This document shows, in pieces, positions 35,684 through 47,819 of a stretch of DNA of 64,000 bases; position 1 is the first letter of the stretch, and each line of letters opens with the position of its first letter. Source of the stretch: Siphonodentalium dalli. Taxonomy: Eukaryota; Mollusca; Scaphopoda; Gadilida; Siphonodentaliidae. A program made the translations under genes and the position numbers. The stretch covers positions 128,223,989 to 128,287,988 of the forward strand of contig CP136068.1 of assembly GCA_032622095.1 (NCBI GenBank). The letters run 5' to 3'. Under the pieces are notes generated by a model that saw only the letters and a program-made list of their open reading frames with translations, was not told the DNA's origin and made no database searches.

Positions 35684-37132
35684 AGAGGCCTGTTGAGACT
35701 GAATGTTGCCTGGGTGTACCCATAGACACCGATAATGGGCGAGGCTGGGTCAATGGGCGAGACCAGATGAAAAAGTTTACGATGTCAGGTCAAATAAAAG
35801 CTTTACCATAATTTCAAAGTACCATTTTTGTGTATGTGCCAATGTAAAAAATCCATACCACATGCACACAGTATATGGTCGCATTCACAAGCAGTTGTTT
35901 TGCTTAGACGACAATTCGTTTGATCGCCTTCTGTGACAGAAATTCTAGGGAACGATGAAATAATACGGTAATTCTAGGGAACGATGGAATAATACGGTAT
36001 GTATAATGGCATCATCACAAGAAATGTTCCAAGAAATGTGGCGTTGAACGAGCGATGTACATAGTGTTAATGGACGAGTTACCAGGTGATGATGAGCGAT
36101 GCGGATTGACCTGGGACTTATTAACTCACATCGCCGTGATATTATACTATTTGTCAGGGAAATAGGCACATACATGTATAACCTTATTATAACGAGTAGT
36201 TATCACACAAGCACGAACAACCAACCCAACGTTCCGGATTGTCGATGTATCGTTCATGTTGCAGACAATTCAACCAAATCAGATACCACAAGTGGAATCC
36301 AGAACATTAGCCAGGGTCAGACATACGTACTTGTAACTTGTATCGCGTGTTACTATGGTTTTGCTATGGATATGGGATATGCACTTGGCGGGAAATGTTA
36401 TATGATTTTACGGTGCCAATCCTACACGTTTTTTTTGTATCGGCCAGCGTTCATAATGCACGGACTTGGATAATAGTCACTGGGATATAGAGAAAACGAG
36501 ACAACTCTATTGATTTATTGGTAATTTATAGCTGATACCAGAACTACGATGAATGTTACATGCATGTCGATTTCCGTTATGTTCCAACCACAACAAGCGA
36601 GTACCAGAAGAAATGAAATATCATTCCGCGCCGGCAAATCTCTGACCGCACAGTACTGATTCGATAAACAAAATATTGGGTTATTACGCGCGCTGGGGGT
36701 TCTATTTATAGAATATTAATTATTGGGACACATTAAACGTTGTAGTGCTACCCCGATGCCGAGCTGTAGCGCGACCCCGAGGCCGAGCCCGGTAAATGGT
36801 GTAGAATTTACATTTCGTTTATTGGCGTTTACATTATATCAATAATGTTGATTTTTGGTTTGTGATGAGCTATGCCAATTACCAATAACAGAAATGAAAA
36901 AGATTATATAATTACAATCATGGGTATATAATACATGATCTTGAGCGCGTTACCATTTCTGACTATGGTTTTCTTGTTCCTCTTCGCTACACGTTTCGTA
37001 GAGCTAGACGTTGACATAAAACTTCTGAACGGTTTGGCCGTGTTCGTGTAGGCGTCAGGGTCACGTGAGTCAGGTGACTTTCGTTGGCAATGACAACACA
37101 CGTTACAAGTTACACGTACGTGTGTCTGATCC
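35684..37132. repeat. Duplicated 3' flank, copy C
   Basis: Continues the match to copies A and B. It has AATAAA at 35793-35798 and the paired ATTCTAGGGAACGATG units. An insertion of about 290 bases relative to A lies between TTATT (about 36685) and CCTCTTCGCTACACG (about 36975), after which similarity to A resumes to about 37132. The first half of that insertion is shared with the THAP-gene 3' flank in copy B. Open frames here are antisense or noncoding shadows. Confidence 0.8.
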
Positions 37133-37149
37133 TGGATATTACATTCCTT

Positions 37150-38490
37150 GTTCGAAATGTTTATATTTAGGTCAAACAAAGGGTGTTGCAGGGTGGCCCC
37201 ACAAGGCACTCTTTTTTCACACACACTCCGATCCAAAATGACCACCGCCCAGAGGGGTTCAAATAGGGCACCCATGCCATTTCTCGGCCCCTTGACCGAT
37301 TTAGTTTAGACAAGTAGTGCTGTAGGGTGGACCGCAAACCAATCTAGATATTCACCTCACTCATCCCACCGCGATCCAAAATGTCATTCCTGTGCCATTA
37401 ACAGATTTATGTCGAACAGAGTGGTGTATGGTGGCTCCCAAGACACCCTAAATATTCACCACACACCCCACCCCGATCCAAAATATTCACCACACACCCC
37501 ACCCCAATCCAAAATGGCTACCATCCAGATGGGTTCAACTAGAGGACCCATGCAATATCTCGGCCCCTTCAGGCACCCCTTAACATGTTAGGTCACATAA
37601 AGAGAGTTGTATGGTGGCCCCACAATCCACACACCCCAACCTAATGCAAAAATGCCGACCAATGCCATTTCTCGACACAGGTCCACAGAACAAAAATTTA
37701 CCCACCCCTAATAATACTTAATCATAAGTGCGTGCAATTGAACTGTATAAGAAACACCCCCATTTGAGAACAAGCTGGTCTGGTGTTGCTCAGAGAACAA
37801 GCTGGTCTATTGTTGCTCATAGTGCGGACTTTTGTGGGAAAATGGTTAATCATGTCAGAATGAACTGCACAATATTTATCTAACAAACAACGCAAATAAT
37901 TTCATTTAAGTGCAAATAGGAACTAGATGACCTATCTGGACATGCCATGAACTATATACATACACCCGATCCAAAATGGTCACTGTCCAGATGGGTTCAA
38001 ATGCAATTTTAAAGTCCCTTGACCGATTTGGGTTAAACAAATGGCGTTATATAGGGTGCCCCCCCCCCCAAACCAATCTAAACCGACCACAGAGGTGATC
38101 ATATAGGGAGCCATGCCATTTATGGGTTCTTGACAGATTTATGTCAAAGAGTGGTGTATGGTGGCCCCCAAGAAACCCTAAATATTCACAACACCCACCC
38201 CGATCCAAAAAGTATGCTGCCCAGAGGGGTTCAACTAGGGGACCCATGCTCTGCCCCTTCAGTCACCCATTGACATACTATATTTGTCATACAAAGAGTA
38301 ATGTGAGCGGCCTCCAAGGCACCATAAACATACGCCCCAACCCGATACAAAATGGCCGACCACAGAGGGGTTAACGCAAACATGGGACCCAAGCCATTTT
38401 GGACCCCTCTGGGCGGCAGCCATTTTGGATCGAGGTGGGATGTGTTCGGTGTACGTTTAGGGCGTCTAAAGTAGGGCCCACCCTGCACGA
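37150..38490. repeat. Degenerate tandem repeat (GATCCAAAATGGC family)
   Basis: Irregular units of roughly 130-200 bases contain CCGATCCAAAATG, GNNCAGANGGGTTCAA, GGACCCATGC, CATTTCTCGGCCCCTTGACC and GTGGTGTATGGTGGCCCC. At least seven partial units are visible, and the last (38395-38480) is inverted. The C-rich composition gives misleading open frames. Confidence 0.7.
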
Positions 38491-38499
38491 TCATTCGTT

Positions 38500-39950
38500 T
38501 TACCCAACCCTTGTCCGATTCACTAAGTATACCACATAATTATGTCACTTGATCGCCGGTTCCTAAATGTCTATACTAGGCATATATTCTAAAAATCATT
38601 CCTGGACCGTCACAAAGCCGACAATAGATTGACTTCCGATGTAATAATGTTACCCGAGTCAGACCAGGAAAATAAAATACCACTACCTTGATCAAACCTG
38701 ATCAAAAAGTTATAACTTTCACGGTCCACACTCGATCGAGGCTGCACCAAACAAATTCTGGCTGCTCATTTGTTTATATTTGGACCAAATTTATTCAAAT
38801 AGTGGGCTAAAAAAAACACATGTTAACACTGAGCAATGTAGCATGTAAATTATTTTGTACGTTCCTTCTGATCCAAAGTAGTCTCAGTAGAAAAGATTGA
38901 CCAGACAGGTCTAGATTAACTGTGTGAGCATTGTGGTGGAACTATACTCCTGGCGATTTGGTTCTCTACCGAGCAATATTTACATTCTCTACCGAGCAAA
39001 GTTTCCGATTGCATTTTTGCTAATTTTCGTGACATCGTCATACTCACAGCAAGTTTTCTGCCACGTGTTACCTCGCATTATTACAACAGAAGGAGCAATG
39101 GACGCACATGTGACGGTTAGTAATACATGTCCCAAAATCCGTTCAGTTTATCGTCACAATTTCAAATGTTATTGTGAAATTACTCCGAGGCTCGATATTT
39201 GTCAGTTGGTGAAGAAATTTTTTCATTTCCCCAACATTTTTACAAACGAATACTCATACAAATTCGTCGTAACTTTTTAAATATGGCGCTCGTGACATCC
39301 ACTGGAGGATGCTAAAAAAATCAACTATAATTGTTGTTGTTTTAGAAAAGAAGCTATAATAAAACTCTGGTTCTCTGTTGAGGACTCCGATTCTTTGCTA
39401 TATTCTCGCGATGGCCCGGTTCTCTACATATGAGCAGAGAAGTTTTTGCATGTCCACATCTAACGCTAAGGTCATGTTCAAACAATTATTGGGCTAAAAC
39501 TAGATATTGTATTGGGTTCATATTACTTAAATATTGTTATCTATTTTCACAAAGTTACGACATGCAAACAATAATTATTTACTGAGCACATATCATCTTT
39601 TGTTTCTTGCGAACATTATTTCTCTTCGCGTACACGTACATTTGATATATCTAGTTCCTGAAGTTTCTGTACTAATTGAGAGGTATAACATAAGATGTTT
39701 CAACCAAAGGGATAATAAATTTAGCATATGTCACTGGGCTATAGTTGTTTTGTTATATTTTTAGTACAAACTGGGACAGGAATTGTGACTATTAGAACTG
39801 TATAACATATTTGAAAGCAATTTTATTTTATGATACTTTTAAGTGAATTAATCCGTCCGTCCGTCTGTCGAGTTGTCGGAACGCCCGTGCTTACGTCAGA
39901 GCGGAAAGTTTCCGGATGAGAACTTTATTTTGGGCTAACCGATCGCAAGT
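38500..39950. other. No recognised feature
   Basis: AT-rich unique-looking sequence. An open frame of 118 codons at 38924-39280 has a hydrophobic stretch but no signal, motif or splice context that would support calling it. Confidence 0.35.
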
Positions 39951-39954
39951 TTCA

Positions 39955-40450
39955 TAGTGGATGTCTATATCGTTTTGGTTTTAGGGGTAATCGTGGTTTC
40001 AGCCACTATAGGCCAAGACACGAAGGTAAGAGAGCACAGATAATAATTCCCACATTTATCCCTTTCTATATACTAAATGGATTCGCCCATCCAGTTATAA
40101 AAGTATATATTACAATGGTATGAGAGTGTAAGTCGTTATAACGACTTTCACAACTCGGTATATTCACAACTCGTTATAACGAGTTATTAGAAGTCGCTGT
40201 AAGGACTTGCAACTCGTTATAACCATTTTAAGTCGATATAACTTGTTGTTATAAGTCGTTATAACGACTTGCAAGTCGTTATAATGAGTTGTGTATTTAT
40301 ATATGGGGATGTGCGATAGTGTTTCGGATGCGGCGGATGCCCCTAATGCGCTTTCGTATAATATTCACCCAAGCGTGGTCCAATTTTCCTTCGACGTACA
40401 CCAGCAAGTGACTGATTTCACTAGCCACGTTGTCAATATGTCACTGAAGG
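39955..40450. repeat. Dispersed repeat with CGTTATAACG palindromes, copy 2
   Basis: Inverted counterpart of 15760-16265. The 40130-40295 part is denser: AAGTCGTTATAACGACTT (40131) and CAACTCGTTATAACGAGTT (40169) are perfect palindromes, and further half-degenerate units follow to 40293. Coding capacity is not seen. Confidence 0.75.
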
Positions 40451-40607
40451 GATATGATCTCAATATTAACTGATGGTGTGGACAAAGGGTAGTTATATAA
40501 AGAAATACACAGTGTTTATGGGTGGGCCTGAGTTAAAGTCTTGAACAAAATACGAACTGAACCTATATGACCACTATAGTAACCGATGATGTTCTATTGG
40601 GGACTAC

Positions 40608-40610
<3 letters not shown>

Positions 40611-40671
<61 letters not shown>
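40611..40671. repeat. (TA)n microsatellite
   Basis: About 30 uninterrupted TA units immediately before the CTAGAAGGTGACC end of the composite element. Confidence 0.95.
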
Positions 40672-40672
<1 letters not shown>

Positions 40673-41149
40673 TAGAAGGTGACCCGACTTCGTCCGGGCT
40701 TTGACCTTGAATTGTCCATTTTGAAGGTCAAGGTCAAGTGGGGTCACGATTTGACCAGTCCAAAACAATGCCCGAACAAACGTACCCGACAAACGTGCAT
40801 GCCCTTCGAAATCCATCCGGTTTTACCCGATTTGACCTTGAATTGATCATTTTGAAGGTCAAGGTCAGGTCGGGGTCATGATTTGACCCGTCCAAAACAC
40901 ACAGTGGACAAAAGTAACCCTATGTATAACATTTCGTCGAAATCCCATCAAAATTGGCGATTTGACCTTGAATTGACTCGATTTCAAGGTCAAGGTCACG
41001 TCGCACGGGCAAATGCATATGCTTATGAGACTCCCCATACGAAAGCACCCCCAAATACCAAGTTTCATCAAAATCGGGTCGGCCGTTTTCGAGTTCATCG
41101 ATTACACACACACACACACAAACAGATCTTCCAAAATATATAATAGACT

Positions 41150-43660
41150 AGCCGATGAGCCCGACGTTGTCCGGGCTATTAAAAAACCAAATTTCAAGTC
41201 GATAGTTCCACCCGTTTCCGAGATCTGGTCTGCGCATGCTCGAAGCTGGCGTCGCACGGGCTTGGCGACCCGCCTGGTCAAACTACACACACGTACCAAG
41301 TTTCGTCCCGATCGGTTGAGAATCGTAGATTTGTATACATTACATACAGACAGACAGACAGACAGACAAACAGAGGTCTTCAAAATATATATGAGACTAG
41401 CCGATGAGCCCGACGTTGTCCGGGCTATTCAATCACCAAATTTCAAGTCGATAGCTCAACCCAGCCCGACGTTGTCCGGGCTATTCATTAAACCAAACTT
41501 CAAGTCGATAGCTCTACCTGTTTCGGGGATCTCGTCTGCGCATGCGCGAAGCTGGCGTCGCACGAGCTCGGCGACCCGATAAAATCCGTATCCGGGGCAA
41601 GATACATTCACATAGCAAATTTCAAGTCGATAGCTCCACCCGTTTCCGGGATCTCGTCTGCGCATGCGCGAAGCGGGCGCCGCACGGGCTCGCCAATACG
41701 ACAACGTCGATCGCCTGGTCAAACTACACACACGTACCAAGTTTCGTCCCGATCGGTCGATAATCGTAGATTTGTATAAATGACATACAGACATACATAC
41801 AGACAGACAGAGGTCTTCAAAATATATAGGAGAATAGCCGATGAGCCCGACGTTGTCCGGGCTATTCAAAAACCAAATTTCAAGTCGATAGCTCCACCCG
41901 TTTCCGAGATCTCGTCTGCGCATGCGCGAAGCTGGCGTCGCACGGGCTCGGCGACCCGATAAAACTCTTATCCGGGGCAAGATACATTTACATAGCAAAT
42001 TTCAAGTCGATAGCTCCACCCGTTTCCGATATCTCGTCTGCGCATGCGCGAAGCGGGCGCCGCACGGGCTCGCCAATACGACAACGACGACCGCCTGGTC
42101 AAACTACACACACGTACCAAGTTTCGTCCCGATCGGTCGAGAATCGTAGATTTGTATAAATGACAGACAGACAAACAGACAGACAGACAAACAGAGGTCT
42201 TCAAAATATATATGAGACTAGCCGATGAGCCCGACGTTGTCCGGGCTATTCAAAAACAAAATTTCAAGTCGATAGCTCTACCCGTTTCCGAGATCTGGTC
42301 TGCGCATGCGCGAAGCTGGCGTCGCACGGGCTCGGCGACCCGATAAAATTCGTATCCGGGGCAGGATACATTCACATAGCAAATTTCAAGACGATAGCTC
42401 CACCCGTTTCCGAGATCTCGTCTGCGCATGCGCGCAGCTGGTGTCGCACGGGCTCGGCGACCCGATAAAATTCGTATCCGGGGCAAGATACATTCACATA
42501 GCAAATTTCAAGTCGATAGCTCCACCCGTTTTCGAGATCTCGTCTGCGCATGCGCGAAGCGGGCGCCGCACGGGCTCGCCAATACGACAACGTTCACCGC
42601 CTGGTCAAACTACACACACGTACCAAGTTTCGTCCCGATCGGTCGAGAATCGTAGATTTGTATAAATGACAGACAGACAGACAAACAAACAAACAAACAT
42701 ACATACAGACAGAGGTCTTCAAAATATATATGAGACTAGCCGATGAGCCCGACGTTGTCCGGGCTATTCAAAAACCAAATTTCAAGGCGATAGCTCTACC
42801 CAGCCCGACGTTGTCCAGGCTATTCAAAAACCAAATTTCAAGTCGATAGCTCTACCCGTTTCCGAGATCTGGTCTGCGCGAAGCTGGTGTCGCAAGGGCT
42901 CGGCGACCCGATAAAATTCGTATCCGTGGCAAGATACATTCACATAGCAAATTTCAAGTCGATAGCTCCACCCGTTTCCGAGATCTCGTCTGCGCATGCG
43001 CGAAGCGGGCGCCGCACGGGCTCGCCAATACGACAACGTCCACCGCCTGGTCAAACTACACACACGTACCAAGTTTCGTCCCGATCGGTGGAGAATCGTA
43101 GATTTGTATCAATGACAGACAAACATACATACAGACAGATAGACAAACAGAGGTCATCAAAATATATATGAGACTAGCCGATGAGCCCGACGTTGTCCGG
43201 GCTATTCACATAGCAAATTTCAAGTCGATAGCTCCACCCGTTTCCAAGACCAAATTTCAAGTCGATAGCTCTACCCGTTTCCGAGATCTGGTCTGCGCAT
43301 GCGCGAAGCTGGCGTCGCACGGGCTCGGCGACCCGATAAAATTCGTACCCGGGGCAAGATACATTCACATTCCAAATTTCAAGTCGATAGCTCCACCCGT
43401 TTCCGAGATCTCGTCTGCGCATGCGCGAAGCTGGCGTCGCACGGGCTCGGCGACCCGATAAAATTCGTATTCGGGGCAAGATACATTCACATACCAAATT
43501 TCAAGTCGATAGCTCCACCCGTTTCCGAGATCTCGTCTGCGCATGCGCGAAGCGGGCGCCGCACGGGCTCGCCAATACGACAACGTTCACCGCCTGGTCA
43601 AACTACACAGACGTACCAAGTTTCGTCCCGATCGGTCGAGAATCGTAGATTTGTATAAAT

Positions 43661-43692
<32 letters not shown>

Positions 43693-45199
43693 AACATACA
43701 GACAGAGGTCTTCAAAATATATATGAGACTAGCCGATGAGCCCGACGTTGTCCGGGCTATTCAAAAACCAAATTTCAAGCCGATAGCTCCACCCGTTTCC
43801 GAGATCTGGTCTGCGCATGCGCGAAGCTTGCGTCGCACGGGCTCGGCGACCCGATAAAATTCGTATCCGGGGCAAGATACATTCAATTAGCAAATTTCAA
43901 ATCGTCCGGGCTATTCAAAAACCAAATTTCAAGTCGATAGCTCCACCCGTTTCCGAGATCTGGTCTGCGCATGCGCGAATCTGGCGTCGCACGGGCTCGG
44001 CGACCCGATTAAATTCGTATCCGGGGCAAGATACATTCACATAGCAAATTTCAAGTCGATAGCTCCACCCGTTTCCGAGATCTCGTCTGCGCATGCGCGA
44101 AGCGGGCGCCGCACGGGCTCGCCAATACGACAACGTTCACCGCCTGGTCAAACTACACACACGTACCAAGTTTCGTCCCGATCGGTCGAGAATCGTAGAT
44201 TTGTATAAATGACAGACAGACAGACAAACAAACAAACATACATACAGACAGAGGTCTTCAAAATATATATGAGACTAGCCGATGAGCCCGACGTTGTCCG
44301 GGCTATTCAAAAACCAAATTTCAAGGCGATAGCTCTACCCAGCCCGACGTTGTCCAGGCTATTCAAAAACCAAATTTCAAGTCGATAGCTCTACCCGTTT
44401 CCGAGATCTGGTCTGCGCGAAGCTGGTGTCGCAAGGGCTCGGCGACCCGATAAAATTCGTATCCGTGGCAAGATACATTCACATAGCAAATTTCAAGTCG
44501 ATAGCTCCACCCGTTTCCGAGATCTCGTCTGCGCATGCGCGAAGCGGGCGCCGCACGGGCTCGCCAATACGACAACGTCCACCGCCTGGTCAAACTACAC
44601 ACACGTACCAAGTTTCGTCCCGATCGGTGGAGAATCGTAGATTTGTATCAATGACAGACAAACATACATACAGACAGATAGACAAACAGAGGTCATCAAA
44701 ATATATATGAGACTAGCCGATGAGCCCGACGTTGTCCGGGCTATTCACATAGCAAATTTCAAGTCGATAGCTCCACCCGTTTCCAAGACCAAATTTCAAG
44801 TCGATAGCTCTACCCGTTTCCGAGATCTGGTCTGCGCATGCGCGAAGCTGGCGTCGCACGGGCTCGACGACCCGATAAAATTCGTACCCGGGGCAAGATA
44901 CATTCACATTCCAAATTTCAAGTCGATAGCTCCACCCGTTTCCGAGGTCTCGTCTGCGCATGCGCGAAGCTGGCGTCGCACGGGCTCGGCGACCCGATAA
45001 AATTCGTATTCGGGGCAAGATACATTCACATACCAAATTTCAAGTCGATAGCTCCACCCGTTTCCGAGATCTCGTCTGCGCATGCGCGAAGCGGGCGCCG
45101 CACGGGCTCGCCAATACGACAACGTTCACCGCCTGGTCAAACTACACAGACGTACCAAGTTTCGTCCCGATCGGTCGAGAATCGTAGATTTGTATAAAT

Positions 45200-45231
<32 letters not shown>

Positions 45232-45810
45232 AACATACAGACAGAGGTCTTCAAAATATATATGAGACTAGCCGATGAGCCCGACGTTGTCCGGGCTATT
45301 CAAAAACCAAATTTCAAGCCGATAGCTCCACCCGTTTCCGAGATCTGGTCTGCGCATGCGCGAAGCTTGCGTCGCACGGGCTCGGCGACCCGATAAAATT
45401 CGTATCCGGGGCAAGATACATTCAATTAGCAAATTTCAAATCGTCCGGGCTATTCAAAAAACAAATTTCAAGTCGATAGCTCCACCCGTTTCCGAGATCT
45501 GGTCTGCGCATGCGCGAATCTGGCGTCGCACGGGCTCGGCGACCCGATTAAATTCGTATCCGGGGCAAGATACATTCACATAGCAAATTTCAAGTCGATA
45601 GCTCCACCCGTTTCCGAGATCTCGTCTGCGTATGCGCTGCACGGGCGTCGCACGGACTCGCCAATACGACAACGACGACCGCCTGGTCAAACTACATACA
45701 CGTACCAAGTTTCGTCCCGATCGGTCAATAATCGTAGATTTGTATAAATGACAGACAGACAGACAAACAAACAAACAGAGGTCTTCAAAATATATATGAG
45801 ATAATCTATC
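41150..45810. repeat. Array of CTAGCCGATGAGCCCGACG modules
   Basis: About ten modules begin CTAGCCGATGAGCCCGACGT, continue with GTCCGGGCTATTCA, AATTTCAAGTCGATAGCTC, ACCCGTTTCCGAGATCTGGT, GCGCATGCGCGAAGC and CGTCCCGATCGGT. They end in a CAGACAGA tract and GAGGTCTTCAAAATATATAT. Module starts are near 41149, 41397, 41837, 42218, 42736, 43174, 43729, 44275, 44713 and 45267. Internal segments are repeated or deleted between modules, giving unequal lengths. The same module occurs inverted at 47640-47815. Confidence 0.85.
42545..45625. repeat. Tandem duplication, 1,539-bp period
   Basis: Every landmark in about 42550-44085 recurs exactly 1,539 bases later with only a handful of substitutions (for example GGCTCGGCGACC against GGCTCGACGACC near 43325/44864, and GAGATCTCG against GAGGTCTCG near 43406/44945). 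Each copy spans three modules of the array. Divergence starts near 45628, where the second copy differs after CTGCG. Confidence 0.9.
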
Positions 45811-47060
45811 TATTATATATTTTTGAAAGATCTGTGTGTGTGTGTGTGTGTCTGTCTGTGTGTGTGTGTGTAATCGATGAACTCAAAAACGACCGACCCG
45901 ATTTCGATGAAACTTGGTACGTGGGGGTATTTTCGGCCGGGGGTTAACATAGGCCTATTGATTTGCCCGTGCGACGTGACCTTGACCTTCAAAACTCATA
46001 TCTCGGGATCCGCAGTGCTATCACGCCGGATTTAGCACTGCGATGCAGGGAGGATAACTCTATATTCATACGTCGACGAACGTTAGCAATTTGCAGGCAT
46101 GCAATTACGTATCGTGTATTTTTCCCAAAATTATAACATTTACAATATATATTGTCAATTTGCAGGCTATTAAAAATCGCGCATCTATCCCAAAATATAT
46201 CATTTATTACAATTTCTGATATAAAAATTTTGTTACAGCTAATATTCTTAGGTCTATTGTCGATAGATTTATTTGTTGTATATTCACACCACGCATAGGC
46301 TCAAGCTGTTTACATTTACCCCGCGGGTCTGGAATCTCATCCAAGAATCCATTTAGCTGAAATGATACTTCGTTGTTGCGAAATGGAATCTACCGGTGGC
46401 CCCAAGCCGTCAATGTCAACAACATCGAAATTGTTCAACTGCGAGAAAATAATTAGTTAAAATTTTCCACACAATGCTAATTTATCTTTACGTTGAAGCT
46501 TGATAATTAATGAGCGTGTGTATATGAGGCGCGTTTACATACTTTAGTGGAAATCAAATCGGGTAAAACTGGCGGATTTTTACGGACGAAATTTGATACA
46601 TAGGGTATCTCGGTATCCGCTGGGCCGATTTCCCGGTATCCGCTTGCCCAATTTCCACCATTTTTGGGGTGTTGGTGTTGGAAAATTGCCAGACGGATTT
46701 TGACAAAATTTGATACTTAGTGGACCATAGTGGTAATTGTTTCCAGGGAGTGTTTTGGACGGGTCAAATCGTGACCCCACCTGACCTTGACCTTCAAAAT
46801 GGTCAATTCAATGTCAAAGCTCGGACGAAGTCGGGTCACCTTCTAGTACTATATATTTTGAGACTTCCGTATATATATTTATCACATAATTTGCCCATAA
46901 AAGCAGTTTCATAATTATCGATAAGAGACGCGTTTAATATCAGCGCGTGCGATGACGTCACATCGTTCTTCAAATGACTTGCGATCGCTGCGGTTTTTAT
47001 CGTTGTTTTCGATGGATATTTCGCATTGCTTCGCGTTTATTTGATCATGTGATAAAAAGT

Positions 47061-47201
47061 ATCTCACACTCGTCCTATTTTATACGTAATTTATCAACCT
47101 CGTCCACTAAATGCTATTTGAGCCTCGGTAAACCTTGGCTCAAATCGAATTTAGTGAACTCGGTTGATAAATTCCGTATAAAATAGAAACTCATGTGAGA
47201 T
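47061..47201. repeat. 141-nt imperfect hairpin
   Basis: ATCTCACA..TCCTATTTTATACG.AATTTATCAACC.CGT.CACTAAAT on the left pairs with ATTTAGTGAACTCGGTTGATAAATT.CGTATAAAATAG..TGTGAGAT on the right, around a loop with GGCTCAAA and its partner. This is a foldback-type element or MITE remnant. Confidence 0.7.
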
Positions 47202-47639
47202 CCTCTATATATAAATGTACTTCATAGAATCGAAAACGGGTTGACCGATCGGTACAAAACTTCCTATCTAAAGGTAAAATACCACGGGAATCGTCGTCGC
47301 GGCGTTTTGGAGAAGCTCAGAGCACCCGTTCTCCAATCCCAAAATCACCGCAAAGGCACGGCGGGGGTTAATCGCGTTGATAGTTTGTCTGTTTACCATT
47401 CAACGTTATTAGCATCTGCAGAGAGATATACGGGAACAATACTTTTGAGTGGTTAGCTATGCGGGGAGATTTATTGGATGCCATAGTACTCTTACAACAT
47501 CATTGTTATAGTATGTATGACACTTAGGTCAGGGCTTAGGGGGGGTGTAGTTAGTGTGGATATAATCATAATGCTTCTCAGAAATCCCGGTTACAAACCA
47601 ACACTCACAATTTCGTCTTTTGCATCAGATACCAACACC

Positions 47640-47815
47640 TCGACCGATCGGGACGAAACTTGGTACGTCAGTGTAGTTTGACCAGGTGGTCGTCGTTGTC
47701 GTATTGGCGAGCACGTGCGACGCCCGTGCAGCGCATGCGCAGACGAGATCTCGGAAACGGGTGGAGCTATCGACTTGAAATTTGTTTTTTGAATAGCCCG
47801 GACAACGTCGGGCTC
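47640..47815 (-). repeat. Isolated inverted copy of the CTAGCCGATG module
   Basis: In complement it reads GAGCCCGACGTTGTCCGGGC, AAATTTCAAGTCGATAGCTC, CCGAGATCTCGTCTGCGCAT and ACCAAGTTTCGTCCCGATCG, the body of the array at 41150-45810, with ends altered. It lies outside the composite element. Confidence 0.8.
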
Positions 47816-47819
47816 AACA

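Larger units (their letters stand above)
40671..46852. mobile_element. Composite repeat bounded by inverted CTAGAAGGTGACC ends
   Basis: The left end reads CTAGAAGGTGACCCGACTTC and the right end (46830-46852) is its complement ending CACCTTCTAG, both beside TA-rich sequence. The left 480 bases carry three GACCTTGAATTG..AAGGTCAAGGTCA blocks and a (CA)n tract ending AGATCTTCCAAAATATATAA. The right flank (45825-46852) holds the inverted counterpart with (TG)n and GTGACCTTGACCTTC. Between them sits an array of a second module (41150-45810). No transposase or other protein is encoded; the many 60-190-codon open frames on both strands arise from the repeat. Confidence 0.6.

Noticed and set aside
36099-36473. 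124-codon frame in the flank of copy C and matching frames in A and B
   Set aside because: Frames are not conserved among the three copies, where indels shift them, and there is no protein family.
41013-45774. Many overlapping 60-190-codon open frames on both strands with MREAGVARARRPDK-type starts
   Set aside because: They recur with every module of the noncoding array, occur on both strands at once, and start or stop at module boundaries. Repeat composition explains them.
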